64,000 nt of DNA from Xanthobacteraceae bacterium. Lineage in GTDB: Bacteria > Pseudomonadota > Alphaproteobacteria > Rhizobiales > Xanthobacteraceae. Within the stretch, counting starts at the first letter, position 1; each line of letters begins with the position of its first letter. Below are positions 7,670 through 16,643 of this stretch, one piece after another. The stretch is from positions 1 to 64,000 of the forward strand of contig JAQGJU010000012.1 of NCBI GenBank assembly GCA_028290465.1. Reading direction: 5' to 3'. The position numbers and the translations under genes were made by a program. Under the pieces are notes generated by a model that saw only the letters and a program-made list of their open reading frames with translations, was not told where the DNA came from and did not search any database.

Positions 7670-9529
7670 ATGCGTGATGGAATTAGCCGCCGCGACTTTC
7701 TCAATGGCGCGGCCCTCACCATTGCGTCCGGCTTGACGCCCGCCGCCCAACTCGCCGCGCAGCCATTCCGCTACCCGCCGGCCCTCACCGGGATGCGCGG
7801 CCATCACGCTGGCGCGTTCGAGGTCGCGCATGACTTCGCCCGCGAGGGCAAGACCTTCCCGTTCGACAGACTGCCGGTCGAGGAACACTACGACCTGGTC
7901 GTGGTCGGCGGCGGCATCAGCGGTCTCGCTACCGCGTGGTTCTATCGCAAACAGCACGGCCCGAAGACGCGCATTCTCATTCTCGACAATCACGACGATT
8001 TCGGCGGCCACGCCAAGCGCAACGAGTTCAACGTCGATGGCCGGCGGATCATCGGCTATGGCGGCAGCGAGTCGCTGCAATCGCCGAATGCGGATTTCAG
8101 CCCGGTCGTTAAAAAGCTCATGCAAGACTTGGGCGTCGATGTGAAGCGCTTCGAGACCGCGTTCGAGCGCGGCTTCTATCCGAAGCTTGGCCTGTCGCGC
8201 GCCGTGTTCCTGCCCAAAGAGAACTTCGGCCGCGATGCGCTGGTCACCGGCGATCCCACCATGATGGTGGCCGACGATCTGACGCCCGAACTGCTGAATG
8301 CCAAATCGATCGGCGATTTTATCGCCGGCTTTCCGCTGTCCGATAAAGGCAAAGCGGAATTGCTCGGCCTGTACGAACAGAAAGCCGATCCGCTTGCCGG
8401 CAAGACCGCCGAAGAAAAAATCAAGACGCTGAAGAGCACCAGCTATCGCGATTACCTGATCAAGATATGCGGCGTCGGCGACGAGGTCGCCAACTGCTTC
8501 CAGGGCCGCACGCTCGACTATTTCGCGCTCGGCTGCGATGCGGTGTCGGCATTCGATGCCAAGGAAACCAACTATCCGGGCTTTGCCGGCCTCGGCCTGC
8601 CGAAGGCACACAATCCGGATGCCGAGGAGCCGTATATCTACCATTTCCCGGACGGCAACGCCTCGATCGCGCGGCTGCTGGTGCGCGCGCTGGTGCCGGG
8701 CGTAGCATCGGGGCGCGGCATGGACAGCATCGTGCAGGCTAAGTTCGATTACGCCAAGCTCGACCTGCCAAAAAACCGCGTGCGCGTGCGGCTCGACTCG
8801 ACCTGCATCGGCGTGCGCCAGACCGCAAAGCGCGTCGATCTCGGCTATGTCCGTCAGGGCCGGCTGCGCCGCGTGACCGCCGACCATGCGGTCCTCGCCT
8901 GCTTCAACATGATCATCCCGCATCTGATGCCGGATTTACCGGAGCCGCAGCGCGAGGCGCTGGCCAAGAACGTCAAGGCGCCCCTTGTTTACACCAACGT
9001 GGCCGTGCGCAACTGGGAGCCGTGGATCAAGCTCGGCGTGCATGAGATTTCGGCGCCGATGTCATTCCATTGCCGGATCAAGCTCGACTATCCGGTCGAC
9101 CTCGGCGGCTATCGTCATCCGCGCCAACCCAACGACCCGATGTGCATACACATGGTGCATGTACCGGGCGAACCTAACAAAGGTCATGACGCGCGCGACC
9201 AGTTCAGGATGGGCCGCCAGAAACTGCTCGAGATGAGCTTTGAGCAAATCGAGACGCATATCCACGACGACCTCGATCGCATGCTGGGCGCCGGCGGTTT
9301 TTCCAGCGCCCGCGACATCGCGGCCATTACGGTGAACCGCTGGTCGCACGGCTACGCGTATTCGGCCAATTCACTGTTCGACGGCGACGACGCCGAGGCG
9401 ACCATGGAATTGGCACGGCGCCCGGCAGGCCGCGTCACCATCGCCAATTCGGATTCGCAGTGGAGCGCCTATGCGCACAGTGCGATCGACGCGGCGGAAC
9501 GCGCGGTGCGCGAACTGCGCAAGAGCTGA
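7670..9529 (+). CDS. Tat-exported FAD-dependent oxidoreductase, spermidine dehydrogenase-like
   Basis: A 619-residue flavoprotein. The N-terminus has a twin-arginine signal (SRRDFLNGAALTIASG), so the folded enzyme is likely exported. A conserved entry region (TGMRGHHAGAFEVAH) precedes the FAD motif VVVGGGISGLATAWF, and substrate-domain sequence follows to the end. The layout and the TGMRG...FEVAH motif recall the spermidine dehydrogenase (SpdH) group, which oxidises polyamines in the periplasm. A polyamine-binding protein is encoded at 26553-27656 but is not linked. Substrate assignment is by resemblance only. Confidence 0.78.
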   Translation: MRDGISRRDFLNGAALTIASGLTPAAQLAAQPFRYPPALTGMRGHHAGAFEVAHDFAREGKTFPFDRLPVEEHYDLVVVGGGISGLATAWFYRKQHGPKTRILILDNHDDFGGHAKRNEFNVDGRRIIGYGGSESLQSPNADFSPVVKKLMQDLGVDVKRFETAFERGFYPKLGLSRAVFLPKENFGRDALVTGDPTMMVADDLTPELLNAKSIGDFIAGFPLSDKGKAELLGLYEQKADPLAGKTAEEKIKTLKSTSYRDYLIKICGVGDEVANCFQGRTLDYFALGCDAVSAFDAKETNYPGFAGLGLPKAHNPDAEEPYIYHFPDGNASIARLLVRALVPGVASGRGMDSIVQAKFDYAKLDLPKNRVRVRLDSTCIGVRQTAKRVDLGYVRQGRLRRVTADHAVLACFNMIIPHLMPDLPEPQREALAKNVKAPLVYTNVAVRNWEPWIKLGVHEISAPMSFHCRIKLDYPVDLGGYRHPRQPNDPMCIHMVHVPGEPNKGHDARDQFRMGRQKLLEMSFEQIETHIHDDLDRMLGAGGFSSARDIAAITVNRWSHGYAYSANSLFDGDDAEATMELARRPAGRVTIANSDSQWSAYAHSAIDAAERAVRELRKS

Positions 9530-9586
9530 GAGCTGAGAGGCTGGCCGGAAAAGCGATCCGCACTTTCGCCAGAGTTCGTCATGAAC

Positions 9587-10066
9587 TTAGTGCCCCGAAT
9601 GCGCACTGCCCGGAGGCGCCGCACCCATGCCCTGCACCGGAAACACGACATCGACCGAGCCGGCTTTTTCAAAGCGCAGCGTGCCTTTGATCTCGCCGCC
9701 CTTCGCAAACGGCTGCTTGAGATCCATCATCATCAGATGCAAACCGCCGGGCTTGAGTTCGACGGTTTCGCCCGGCTTGATCTCGATGCCGTTCTCCATC
9801 TGCCGCATCTTCATCACGCCGTTATCCATCGACATCACATGGATCTCGAAGCGGCCGGCGGCCGGCGTCGCGCCGCCGATCAGCCGATCGGGTGTGCTGC
9901 CGGTGTTGGTGATGGTCAGGTAGCCGCCGCCGACCTTCGCGCCCTTCGGCGTTTCTCGCACCCAGGGCTGCACGATTTTCAGGTCACCAAGGGTGTAATC
10001 GGCCGCGAGCGCGCCGCCGCATCCCAGGGACATCAGCGCCGCGACGACGCACAGACGAATTCGCAT
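9587..10066 (-). CDS. Periplasmic copper chaperone PCu(A)C
   Basis: A 159-residue exported protein. The signal peptide is MRIRLCVVAALMSLGCGGALA. The mature domain carries the copper-binding His/Met pattern: H-V-M-S-M-D followed by M-K-M and, about 20 residues later, GLHLMMMD. PCu(A)C proteins bind Cu(I) in the periplasm and deliver it to the CuA centre of cytochrome oxidase. The C-terminal tail has extra His and Met (VQGMGAAPPGSAHSGH). The start at 10066 is supported by GGAG at about nine bases and by the signal peptide; the upstream open frame is ignored. A Sco-type partner is not adjacent. Confidence 0.9.
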   Translation of the reverse strand: MRIRLCVVAALMSLGCGGALAADYTLGDLKIVQPWVRETPKGAKVGGGYLTITNTGSTPDRLIGGATPAAGRFEIHVMSMDNGVMKMRQMENGIEIKPGETVELKPGGLHLMMMDLKQPFAKGGEIKGTLRFEKAGSVDVVFPVQGMGAAPPGSAHSGH

Positions 10067-10408
10067 GAACCTGCTCCAAGACAATATCGCTGCGGCCGAC
10101 CCCCGACCGGCACAGAACGCTGCCAACGTGGCGATGGCTCTAGCTGATAGGTCCGGCGTCGAACAGGTGTCGCGACGGTCATAATCGCCGAGTGGTTTGG
10201 ACCTCAGCCGCATTTTTAGGCAGAGACCGGTTGTATCACCGGCAATAACAACACTGGACGGTAGGATAGTAATTCATTGAAAAACATAGAGTTTTTGGAA
10301 TTTAGAGTATGATGAAGCGATTCGGGGACGACGGAAAAAATCAACCGTCAGACCCAAACAGGTGCGCGGCGCGGCGTGCGCGTCGACTACAACCGAACGG
10401 CGGATGGA
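10067..10408. other. Gene-free interval with AT-rich promoter-like stretch
   Basis: About 340 bases between divergent genes. The part 10255-10320 is AT-rich (ATAGTAATTCATTGAAAAAC, then TTTAGAGTATGATG), unlike its surroundings, and contains TTGAAA and TATGAT hexamers. Their spacing (25 bases) is too wide for a normal sigma-70 pair, so no promoter is claimed. It probably contains the control region of the receiver gene that follows. Confidence 0.35.
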
Positions 10409-10834
10409 ATGCCGCACATTCTGGTCATCGACGACGACACATCGGTCCGTATTGCGATTCGGATGCTGCTCGAACATGAGGGCTATTCCGTGACACTCGC
10501 GGAAGATGGTCGCAGCGGACTGGAGGCGATCGAAACGACGGCGTCGCTCGATCTCGTGCTGATCGATATTTTCATGCCCGGCATGGATGGGCTGGAGACG
10601 ATCAAATCGCTGCATGCCCGCATGCCGGATCTGCCGATCGTGGCGATGTCGGGGTTCATGTTCCGCGGCTCCTCGGCCCCCGCGCCGGACTTCCTGGCGA
10701 TGGCGACGCAACTCGGCGCAACCCGCAGCCTGCACAAGCCGTTCCGGCCGCGCGAACTGGTGCAGGCGGTCGAAGCCTGCCTCGGTCCACACCGGGTGGA
10801 ACTCCCGCATGTCGCCGGACGAAACGGACATTAA
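10409..10834 (+). CDS. Single-domain response regulator (CheY-like receiver)
   Basis: A 141-residue protein that is only a receiver domain. The acidic pocket is ILVIDDD, the phospho-acceptor Asp lies in LVLIDIFMPGMDG, the switch Ser in IVAMSGFMF, and the conserved Lys in LHKPFRPREL. It has no output domain, so it acts by protein contact, for example in motility or a phosphorelay. The ATG at 10409 is preferred; an in-frame GTG at 10376 would add eleven residues before the first beta strand. No histidine kinase is adjacent, so the partner cannot be named. Confidence 0.88.
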   Translation: MPHILVIDDDTSVRIAIRMLLEHEGYSVTLAEDGRSGLEAIETTASLDLVLIDIFMPGMDGLETIKSLHARMPDLPIVAMSGFMFRGSSAPAPDFLAMATQLGATRSLHKPFRPRELVQAVEACLGPHRVELPHVAGRNGH

Positions 10835-10854
10835 GCGTTCATCTTAGTTTTCGG

Positions 10855-11301
10855 ATGAATGCGTTACGGCCTTCGATATTTCGCGCCGACCGGCTATTCT
10901 GCACGCTTCATCCAACATGCGGCGTGGATCAGATTTTGGCCTTCGAACAATCCCCCGACGACCCAGAACACCGCGTGCTGCCGTTTCGCGCGCGCCAGCC
11001 TGTCCATCGCCCGCCACCGGCCGCGCCGGACGGCGATTCGCCGGTCGAGGGCCTCAGCCGCTTTGAGCGGCCCGACAGCGGCGACGATGATTTCCGCCAC
11101 CGCATGTGGATGAATGTGCTGGCGTTTGGATTTTTGGTGCTGCTGGTTGGCGGCGGCATCTGGATGGCCGACAACATGGCGACGATGCGCAAGAACCAGG
11201 ACTGCGTGCTGTCCGGCCGGCGCACCTGCAATCAGTTCGAGGCGCCGGCCGCCGGCTCGCTAACGCCGAGCACCGCCAAGATCGCGCCGGCTTCCAATTG
11301 A
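10855..11301 (+). CDS. Hypothetical protein with one transmembrane helix
   Basis: Up to 148 residues. A Pro/Arg-rich, acidic cytosolic region (about residues 30-80, including EQSPDDPEHRVLPF) is followed by one membrane helix (MNVLAFGFLVLLVGGGIWMA, about 85-104). A short periplasmic tail has two Cys (QDCVLSGRRTCNQF). The start is uncertain: ATG 10855 has no ribosome site, and natural-looking sequence begins near TTG 10936 (LAFEQSPDD). No function is recognised. It lies 20 bases after the receiver gene and may be cotranscribed. Confidence 0.6.
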   Translation: MNALRPSIFRADRLFCTLHPTCGVDQILAFEQSPDDPEHRVLPFRARQPVHRPPPAAPDGDSPVEGLSRFERPDSGDDDFRHRMWMNVLAFGFLVLLVGGGIWMADNMATMRKNQDCVLSGRRTCNQFEAPAAGSLTPSTAKIAPASN

Positions 11302-11357
11302 ATTCGGCTTTGGCGAGCCGGTTTCCCGGCCCGCCAGAAAATGCGTTAGCAAATGCG

Positions 11358-11717
11358 TTAGCTGGTGCGTCCTGCGACCGCCAAGGTCACCGGCGCGAGG
11401 CCGGAGAAGCCGAGCTGGCGGGCGGCTGCAGGGGTGAGATCAATCACCCGGCCGCGAACAAACGGGCCGCGATCGTTGATCCGCACCGTCACGGTGCGAC
11501 CGTTCCGCTTATTGGTGACGTTCACCATGGTGCCGAAAGGCAGGGTCTTGTGCGCGGCCGTCATCCCGCTGGGCCTGGCGCGCTCGCCATTCGCCGTTTT
11601 CTGGCCGTCATATCCATAGACCGAGGCGATGCCGGATTGGCCGGGCTTGCCGGCCTGAGCAGCGGCCGCAGCGGTCAAAAGCGGGAGGACGCAGATCGCG
11701 ATCAGGAGTTTTTTCAA
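11358..11717 (-). CDS. rlpA: RlpA-like septal ring protein (DPBB domain)
   Basis: A 119-residue exported protein: signal peptide MKKLLIAICVLPLLTAAAAA, then a double-psi beta-barrel of the RlpA type. Key motifs are GIASVYG, MTAAHKTLPFGTMVNVTN and RINDRGPFVRGRVIDLTPAAARQLG. Family members bind or cleave denuded glycan strands of peptidoglycan at the septum. The invariant His and Asp of the barrel (AAHKTLPFG and NDRGPF) are present. There is no SPOR domain and no lipobox, so this is a minimal, soluble periplasmic form. An AAGGAAATCC ribosome site precedes the ATG. Confidence 0.88.
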   Translation of the reverse strand: MKKLLIAICVLPLLTAAAAAQAGKPGQSGIASVYGYDGQKTANGERARPSGMTAAHKTLPFGTMVNVTNKRNGRTVTVRINDRGPFVRGRVIDLTPAAARQLGFSGLAPVTLAVAGRTS

Positions 11718-12028
11718 CAGGATTTCCTTTCAGCAGGCCACAGGACCGACACCAAGGGTCGGTCTACGACGAACTCACTTTTGTTGGGGGTCACGCCTGT
11801 TCGCCCGACTTGATGGCGCAAATAGGGCGAGGCGGCCGGGCCGAAAACGTTCCCGAACCACGGAGATTTGTTTGCCGTGGGCAAATACCGCCCCGACGGG
11901 GTCCCGGCCGCTTCATTCCGAAGCCGCCGTCATCCCTTATGACAAGGCCGGCGTCTGTTGCCCGGCCTAGCGGCCCCGCGTATCGTCCGCCCAACGGTAA
12001 GCAGCCAAAGGCTGCCAGGGAGGATCAC
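11718..12028. other. Gene-free interval upstream of the phn operon
   Basis: About 310 bases between the divergent rlpA and phnD genes. It contains several GC-rich inverted stretches (for example GGCCGGCG...GCCCGGCC around 11944-11970) and the strong ribosome site AGGGAGG for phnD. No PhoB-like box was recognised by eye. It should hold the operon promoter. Confidence 0.4.
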
Positions 12029-13090
12029 ATGCGAAACGATGTCCGGTGGCCGAGCGCTACCGCTTTCACCGCCGCGCTCGTCATCTCGACCGCTTGGCTC
12101 GCATCGGCTCCCGCTCAGGCGCAGACCGCCTGCGCCAATCGCGGCGAGTTGGACACGCTGTATTGCGACGACAACAAGGATCTGGTCGCCGACGCGCCGA
12201 AGGATGCCAGCAAGTGGCGCGATCCGAGCACGCTGGTGTTCGCCTATACGCCGGTCGAAGATCCCGCCGTCTACGCCAATGCGTTCAAGCCGTTCACCGA
12301 ATATCTGGCGCAATGCACCGGCAAGCGCGTCGTCTATTATCCGGTGCAGTCGAATTCGGCCGAGATCGAGGCGATGCGCTCCGGACGCCTGCACGTTGCA
12401 GGCTTTTCGACCGGCCCGACCGGCTTCGCGGTCAACATGGCGGGCGCCATTCCGTTCGCCGCCAAGGGCACCGAGAAAGGCCCGCAGGGCTATAATCTCC
12501 TCGCCATCGTCAAGAAGGACAGCCCGTACCAGAAGCTCTCGGACCTGAAGGGCAAGCGCGTCGCCCACACCGCGCCGTCGTCCAATTCCGGCAATCTGGC
12601 GCCGCGCGTGCTGTTTCCGCCGGAAGGCCTGAAACCGGACGAAGACTACAAACCGCTGATGTCGGGCGGCCATGACAAATCGGCGCTCGGCGTCGCGTCC
12701 GGCGACTACGACATGGCTCCGGTCGCGTCCGATGTCTACGACCGCATGGCGTTGCGCGGCACGGTCAAGGGCGACGAGATGCGCATTCTGTACAAGAGCC
12801 CGATCTTCCCGACTTCGTCGTTCGCCTATGCGCACGACCTCAAGCCGGATCTGGCCAAGAAGATGGTGGACTGCTTCTACGCCTTCCGGTTCACGTCCGA
12901 GATGCAAAAGGAATTCAACGGCGACGACCGGTTCTTCCCGATCACCTACCTGAAAGACTGGGCGGTGGTGCGCGAGATCGCCGAGAAGACCGGCACGCCC
13001 TACAACAAGGCGGCCTACGAAAAGGAAACCGCCCGCGAGGCCGAGGCCCTGGCCAAGAAGAAAGCGGCCGAAGAGCAGAAGAAGCCCTGA
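12029..13090 (+). CDS. phnD: Phosphonate-type ABC transporter, periplasmic binding protein
   Basis: A 353-residue exported protein. The signal peptide (ending ASAPAQAQT) is followed by the PhnD-type fold: LVFAYTPVEDPAVYANAF, then the ligand-contact region AGFSTGPTGFAVN and the hinge-proximal APSSNSGN loop expected to hold the phosphonate group through Ser/Thr hydroxyls. The last 35 residues are a charged Ala/Lys/Glu helix (AREAEALAKKKAAEEQKKP), which is unusual and may be a coiled-coil tail. It is the first gene of a four-gene transporter operon. Substrate could be phosphonate, phosphite or phosphate ester. AGGGAGG precedes the ATG. Confidence 0.92.
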   Translation: MRNDVRWPSATAFTAALVISTAWLASAPAQAQTACANRGELDTLYCDDNKDLVADAPKDASKWRDPSTLVFAYTPVEDPAVYANAFKPFTEYLAQCTGKRVVYYPVQSNSAEIEAMRSGRLHVAGFSTGPTGFAVNMAGAIPFAAKGTEKGPQGYNLLAIVKKDSPYQKLSDLKGKRVAHTAPSSNSGNLAPRVLFPPEGLKPDEDYKPLMSGGHDKSALGVASGDYDMAPVASDVYDRMALRGTVKGDEMRILYKSPIFPTSSFAYAHDLKPDLAKKMVDCFYAFRFTSEMQKEFNGDDRFFPITYLKDWAVVREIAEKTGTPYNKAAYEKETAREAEALAKKKAAEEQKKP

Positions 13091-13120
13091 GCCCGCATCC
13101 GTAACCGTCAGGTTTATCCC

Positions 13121-13921
13121 ATGGATGCGTCAGCTCCGATCAAATCGAGCGCCGCCGAAGACGGCGCCCGCACGCTGCACATCCGCCACCTGTTCAAGGA
13201 GTATCGCGCCGGCCAGCCGGTGCTGCGCGATGTCTCGCTGACCATCGAAGGCCGCGGCCTGACGGCGATCATCGGTCCGTCCGGCACCGGCAAGTCGACG
13301 CTGGTGCGTTGCATCAACCGGCTGGTCGATCCGACCTCCGGCGAGATCATTTTTCGAGGTCAGAATTTGGCAGGTTTGCGCGGACGCGAATTGCGTCATG
13401 CCCGGCGCCGCATCGGCATGGTGTTTCAGGAATATAATCTTGTCGAACGCCTGACCGTGATCGAGAACGTGCTGTGCGGCCGGCTCGGCTATCTGCCGGT
13501 CTGGCGCGCCTGGCTGCGGCGTTTCCCGCCGGCCGACATCGCCCGCGCGTTCGACCTGCTCGACGCCGTCGGCCTTAGCGCCCACGCGACGCAACGCGCC
13601 GATCAATTGTCCGGCGGCCAGCGCCAGCGCGTCGGCATCGCCCGCGCGCTGATGCAGGAGCCGGACCTGCTGCTGGCCGACGAGCCTACCTCCTCGCTCG
13701 ATCCGAAAACCTCGGTCGAGATCATGGAGCTGATCGCCCGCCGGGCCGGCGAGCGCGACATTCCGGTGATCGTCAACATCCACAACGTAGACCTCGCCAA
13801 GCGCTACGCCGACCGCATCATCGGCATGGCGCGCGGCACCGTGGTGTTCGACGGCCCGCCCCAGGCGCTCGAACACTCGCACCTCATCGACATCTATGGC
13901 GGCGAAGGCTGGCTCGAATGA
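13121..13921 (+). CDS. phnC: Phosphonate-type ABC transporter, ATP-binding protein
   Basis: A 266-residue ABC ATPase of the cytoplasmic face. Walker A is GPSGTGKST, the Q-loop lies in [15 protein letters not shown], the signature is [15 protein letters not shown] and Walker B is [13 protein letters not shown]. The stretch [17 protein letters not shown] is typical of PhnC. The stop overlaps the start of the first permease by four bases (ATGA at 13918), indicating translational coupling. It energises import with the two permeases and the binding protein at 12029. Confidence 0.94.
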   Translation: MDASAPIKSSAAEDGARTLHIRHLFKEYRAGQPVLRDVSLTIEGRGLTAIIGPSGTGKSTLVRCINRLVDPTSGEIIFRGQNLAGLRGRELRHARRRIGMVFQEYNLVERLTVIENVLCGRLGYLPVWRAWLRRFPPADIARAFDLLDAVGLSAHATQRADQLSGGQRQRVGIARALMQEPDLLLADEPTSSLDPKTSVEIMELIARRAGERDIPVIVNIHNVDLAKRYADRIIGMARGTVVFDGPPQALEHSHLIDIYGGEGWLE

Positions 13922-14733
13922 GCGAGTTCGCGCCCGCCCCCACGCCAACCCGCACCACGCGCCGCGACGCCTTTCCACCGAACTGGCCGTTCCGCATTGG
14001 CCTCCTTCTGCTGGCGCTGTACGTGGTCTACGCGTCGTCGATCCTCGACCTGACCTGGCCGCGCTTCCTGCTCGGCCTCGAGCACGGCCAGCGCTTTCTC
14101 GGCCGGATGTTTCCACCGAACGTCGCGCCCGACAAACTCAAACTGCTGTATGACGGCATGCTCGAAAGCCTGCAGATCGCGATCCTGGCGTCGGTCGCCG
14201 GCACGCTGATCTCGCTGCCGCTCGGCTTCGCGTCGGCGCGCAATCTGTCGCCGGCCCCGCTCGCCTGGGCGGCCCGGCTGATCATCGTGATCTGCCGCAC
14301 CTTTCATCCGGTCATCGTCGCGATCCTGTTCGTCAAAGCGGTCGGCTTCGGCGCGCTGGCCGGCGTGCTGGCGCTCACGGTGGCGTCGGTCGGATTTATT
14401 TCCAAGCTGATCGGCGAGTCGATCGAGGAAATGTCGATGAAGCCGGTCGAAGCGCTGCGCGCGACCGGCGCCTCGTTCTTAAGCGTGGTGGTGATGGCCG
14501 TGATGCCGCAGGTGCTGCCGCGCTTCATCGGCTTCATCGCCTATGAACTCGACTCCAACCTGCGCAATTCTGCGCTGGTCGGCATTGTCGGCGGCGGCGG
14601 CATCGGGGCGACGCTGTTCACCGCGTTCCAGCGCTTCGATTATGATTTCGTGCTGACCATCGTGCTGACCGTGATCGTGCTGGTGATGATCGGCGAGATC
14701 ATCTCGGGCGCGATGCGAAAGCTGTTCCAGTGA
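13918..14733 (+). CDS. phnE: Phosphonate-type ABC transporter, first permease
   Basis: A 271-residue inner-membrane permease of the binding-protein-dependent type, with about six helices. The EAA loop that docks the ATPase is visible at [18 protein letters not shown]. It is followed by [19 protein letters not shown], the conserved glycine-rich segment of PhnE proteins. It overlaps phnC at its start and the second permease at its end (ATGA 14730), so the four genes are one operon. Presence of two different PhnE subunits suggests a heterodimeric channel. Confidence 0.93.
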   Translation: MSEFAPAPTPTRTTRRDAFPPNWPFRIGLLLLALYVVYASSILDLTWPRFLLGLEHGQRFLGRMFPPNVAPDKLKLLYDGMLESLQIAILASVAGTLISLPLGFASARNLSPAPLAWAARLIIVICRTFHPVIVAILFVKAVGFGALAGVLALTVASVGFISKLIGESIEEMSMKPVEALRATGASFLSVVVMAVMPQVLPRFIGFIAYELDSNLRNSALVGIVGGGGIGATLFTAFQRFDYDFVLTIVLTVIVLVMIGEIISGAMRKLFQ

Positions 14734-15557
14734 GCGCCCCCGCCCTGATCGATGCGCCCGCGGCGGACGGCCCGCGACGCTGGCATCGCTTCAGCGTGCT
14801 GGAGCGCATCGGCCGCTCGACGTTCTATCTGCTGGCGCTGCTCGCGATCGTCTGGTCGTTCCGCACCATCGAGATCATTCCGGAATTCCTGGTCGACGCC
14901 CCGACCCAGACCGCCGACCTGTTCGCCCGGATGTGGCCGATCGACTGGAAATGGTACCCGAAAGTCGTGCACCCGGCATTGGTCGAGACGCTGCACATCG
15001 CGACGCTCGGCACCATCCTGGCGATTGCGATGGCCGTCCCCACCGCCCTCCTCGTCGCCCGCAACATCACCGGCTCGATCGTTCTGAACAATATCGGGCG
15101 CTTCATCCTGGTTGCGACCCGCTCAGTGCATGCCATGGTGTGGGCGCTGTTTTTCGTCGCCGTGTTCGGCCCCGGCGCGCTGGCCGGCATGCTGGCCATC
15201 GCCGTGCATTCTGTCGGCTTCACCGGCAAGTTCCTGGCCGAAGCGATCGAGGAAGCCCGCCCCGGCCCGATCGAAGCGCTGCGCGCCGCCGGCGCCCCGC
15301 CGCTGTCGATCCTGATCAAGGGCTACTGGCCGCAGGTCAAACCGGCGTTCCTGTCCATTGCTGTGTTCCGCTGGGACATCAATGTCCGCGAATCCGCCGT
15401 GCTCGGGCTGGTCGGCGGCGGCGGCATCGGCATGGCGCTCGATAGCGCGATGTCCAACCTGTATTGGGACCAGGTCGGGCTGGTGCTGCTGGTGATCTTC
15501 GGGGTCGTGGTGGTGACTGAGACGCTGACGACGTGGGTTAGAAGTCGGATTATTTAA
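14730..15557 (+). CDS. phnE: Phosphonate-type ABC transporter, second permease
   Basis: A 275-residue permease homologous to the gene before it. The EAA-like loop is AIEEARPGPIEALRAAGA and the glycine-rich segment is VRESAVLGLVGGGGIGMAL. It ends the operon. No phnG-M C-P lyase, phosphonatase or ptx gene follows: DNA composition changes sharply after its stop. Either the catabolic genes are elsewhere, or the system imports a ligand used directly. Confidence 0.92.
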   Translation: MSAPALIDAPAADGPRRWHRFSVLERIGRSTFYLLALLAIVWSFRTIEIIPEFLVDAPTQTADLFARMWPIDWKWYPKVVHPALVETLHIATLGTILAIAMAVPTALLVARNITGSIVLNNIGRFILVATRSVHAMVWALFFVAVFGPGALAGMLAIAVHSVGFTGKFLAEAIEEARPGPIEALRAAGAPPLSILIKGYWPQVKPAFLSIAVFRWDINVRESAVLGLVGGGGIGMALDSAMSNLYWDQVGLVLLVIFGVVVVTETLTTWVRSRII

Positions 15558-15914
15558 TTCCGGATCGCCACGGTGGCTGGCGCTCGCCTAGCAATGCGCG
15601 CGCCTGCACGATCCAAGTCGCCCCATTCCAATACCAGACTCCAACGAAAACTGCAGGCTACCGCTGCTTGCATACCCGTATCTCCCAATGTTTATTGCCG
15701 TCCCCACTTCAAAAAATATACAAATTTCATTTCAAAATCAATTACTTATGCGATACATCAATGCACAATTCTTGTCATGCAAGGTACATAAACTAGTACG
15801 TGCCAGTTCAATGCTCGAATATTCCACCATAACATGTTGATAATTATAGAGTAATTTCTACAATATGATGAGAAAATACGTCACACCTAAAACATCTCTG
15901 AATACTCACGATAT

Positions 15915-15953
15915 CTTATAAAAAATTCTTCTTATAAATCATATACTTATAAA
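15915..15953. repeat. Three direct CTTATAAA octamers
   Basis: CTTATAAA occurs at 15915-15922, 15931-15938 and 15946-15953, with periods of 16 and 15 bases, about one and a half helical turns. In such AT-rich DNA chance is possible, but regular spacing suggests a binding-site array or bent DNA. It lies about 190 bases upstream of the first island gene. Confidence 0.4.
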
Positions 15954-16065
15954 AATACCGACCGTGTTGGTCTGTATACAAAGATACCCAAATCACTACG
16001 TGCGATTTCAGTCGTTGATTATTAGCTCATTTTCGCCTATTGTTCCGTGTATGACCCCTTATGTT

Positions 16066-16080
16066 CTGTGAATAACACAG
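16066..16080. promoter_or_regulatory. Candidate operator (CTGTG-AATAA-CACAG) near a TTGACA box
   Basis: A perfect five-base inverted repeat with a five-base centre, extending outward as TGTT...AACA. Nineteen bases downstream is a perfect TTGACA hexamer (16099-16104) with AT-rich CAATTT 17 bases further on. This could be a promoter with an operator just upstream, directly before the island genes, whose products are winged-helix proteins and might bind here. The transcript would start only about ten bases before the chosen start codon. Confidence 0.35.
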
Positions 16081-16145
16081 ATTGATCACGTATCGTTCTT
16101 GACATGGAACGCCTTCGGTTCCAATTTAAGTCCATGGAGGCCCCG

Positions 16146-16637
16146 ATGGATGAAGAAGTACAAAAAATGTTTTCGCTCCACCTTTCCGGAGACGGGATTA
16201 GCGTTGAACAGCAAATTGAGCGGCGCGTCGCGTTGCAGATTGTTCAAATTATTATGGGGGGCGAACTAACCAACTTGGCGCCTGAACCTGGGACAAGAGC
16301 GGAAACTCGCCCCTTAGGCAGCATATCGCTCTCGCTTCGAGAGTACTTGGACAAGGTCGGCGCTTTAAAAAAACCCGATCAGATTACAACGATCGCTCAC
16401 TACATTTGCGAATTTGAAGCCCTAGACGACTTTGGACGCGATGACATCAGGTCAAGATTTTTAACAGCACGAGAGCCACTTCCTGGAAATTTTGGCCGGG
16501 ACTTCGGTGTGGCCCTCAAGACCGGATGGATTGCTGAAGTGCACGGAAAGAAAAATCGTTTCTACGTCACCGCGAAAGGCACTCAAGCAATCAGCAACAA
16601 TTTTGCAAGCGGAAGGAACGCTGCTACGCAGCGTTAA
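16146..16637 (+). CDS. Island gene 1: unknown two-domain protein with C-terminal winged-helix-like domain
   Basis: A 163-residue protein of unknown function. The N-terminal 40 residues look like beta strands around LHLSGDGISVEQQIERRVA, then a helix (LQIVQIIM). After a linker, the C-terminal half (from about LSLREYLDKVG) is a helical domain followed by GWIAEVHGKKNRFYVTAKG, which reads like helix-turn-helix plus a beta wing. That half resembles the C-terminal half of the gene at 18144. The start at 16146 is chosen because GGAGG lies five bases before it; in-frame ATGs at 16104 and 16134 are weaker. It is first in a tight three-gene run. Codon use is far less GC-biased than in the flanks. Confidence 0.75.
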   Translation: MDEEVQKMFSLHLSGDGISVEQQIERRVALQIVQIIMGGELTNLAPEPGTRAETRPLGSISLSLREYLDKVGALKKPDQITTIAHYICEFEALDDFGRDDIRSRFLTAREPLPGNFGRDFGVALKTGWIAEVHGKKNRFYVTAKGTQAISNNFASGRNAATQR

Positions 16638-16643
16638 AAGCAA

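Larger units (their letters stand above)
15558..16145. other. AT-rich gene-free interval, left part of accessory island
   Basis: About 590 bases without a convincing gene. The first 140 bases still have the GC content of the phn operon; from about 15700 to 16095 the DNA becomes strongly AT-rich, unlike anything else in the window. It contains three copies of CTTATAAA (15915, 15931, 15946) and the inverted repeat CTGTG-AATAA-CACAG (16066-16080). The switch marks the left side of horizontally acquired DNA carrying the next four genes. No transposase or integrase fragment was recognised in it. Confidence 0.7.

Noticed and set aside
7565-8923. A 452-residue minus-strand open frame inside the Tat-exported flavoprotein gene
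   Set aside because: The plus-strand protein has a signal, a FAD motif and full length; the opposite frame shows no domain.
16099-16127. TTGACA...CAATTT as a firm promoter for island gene 1
   Set aside because: The -35 is perfect but the -10 is weak, and transcription would begin almost at the start codon. It is kept only as part of a low-confidence regulatory note.
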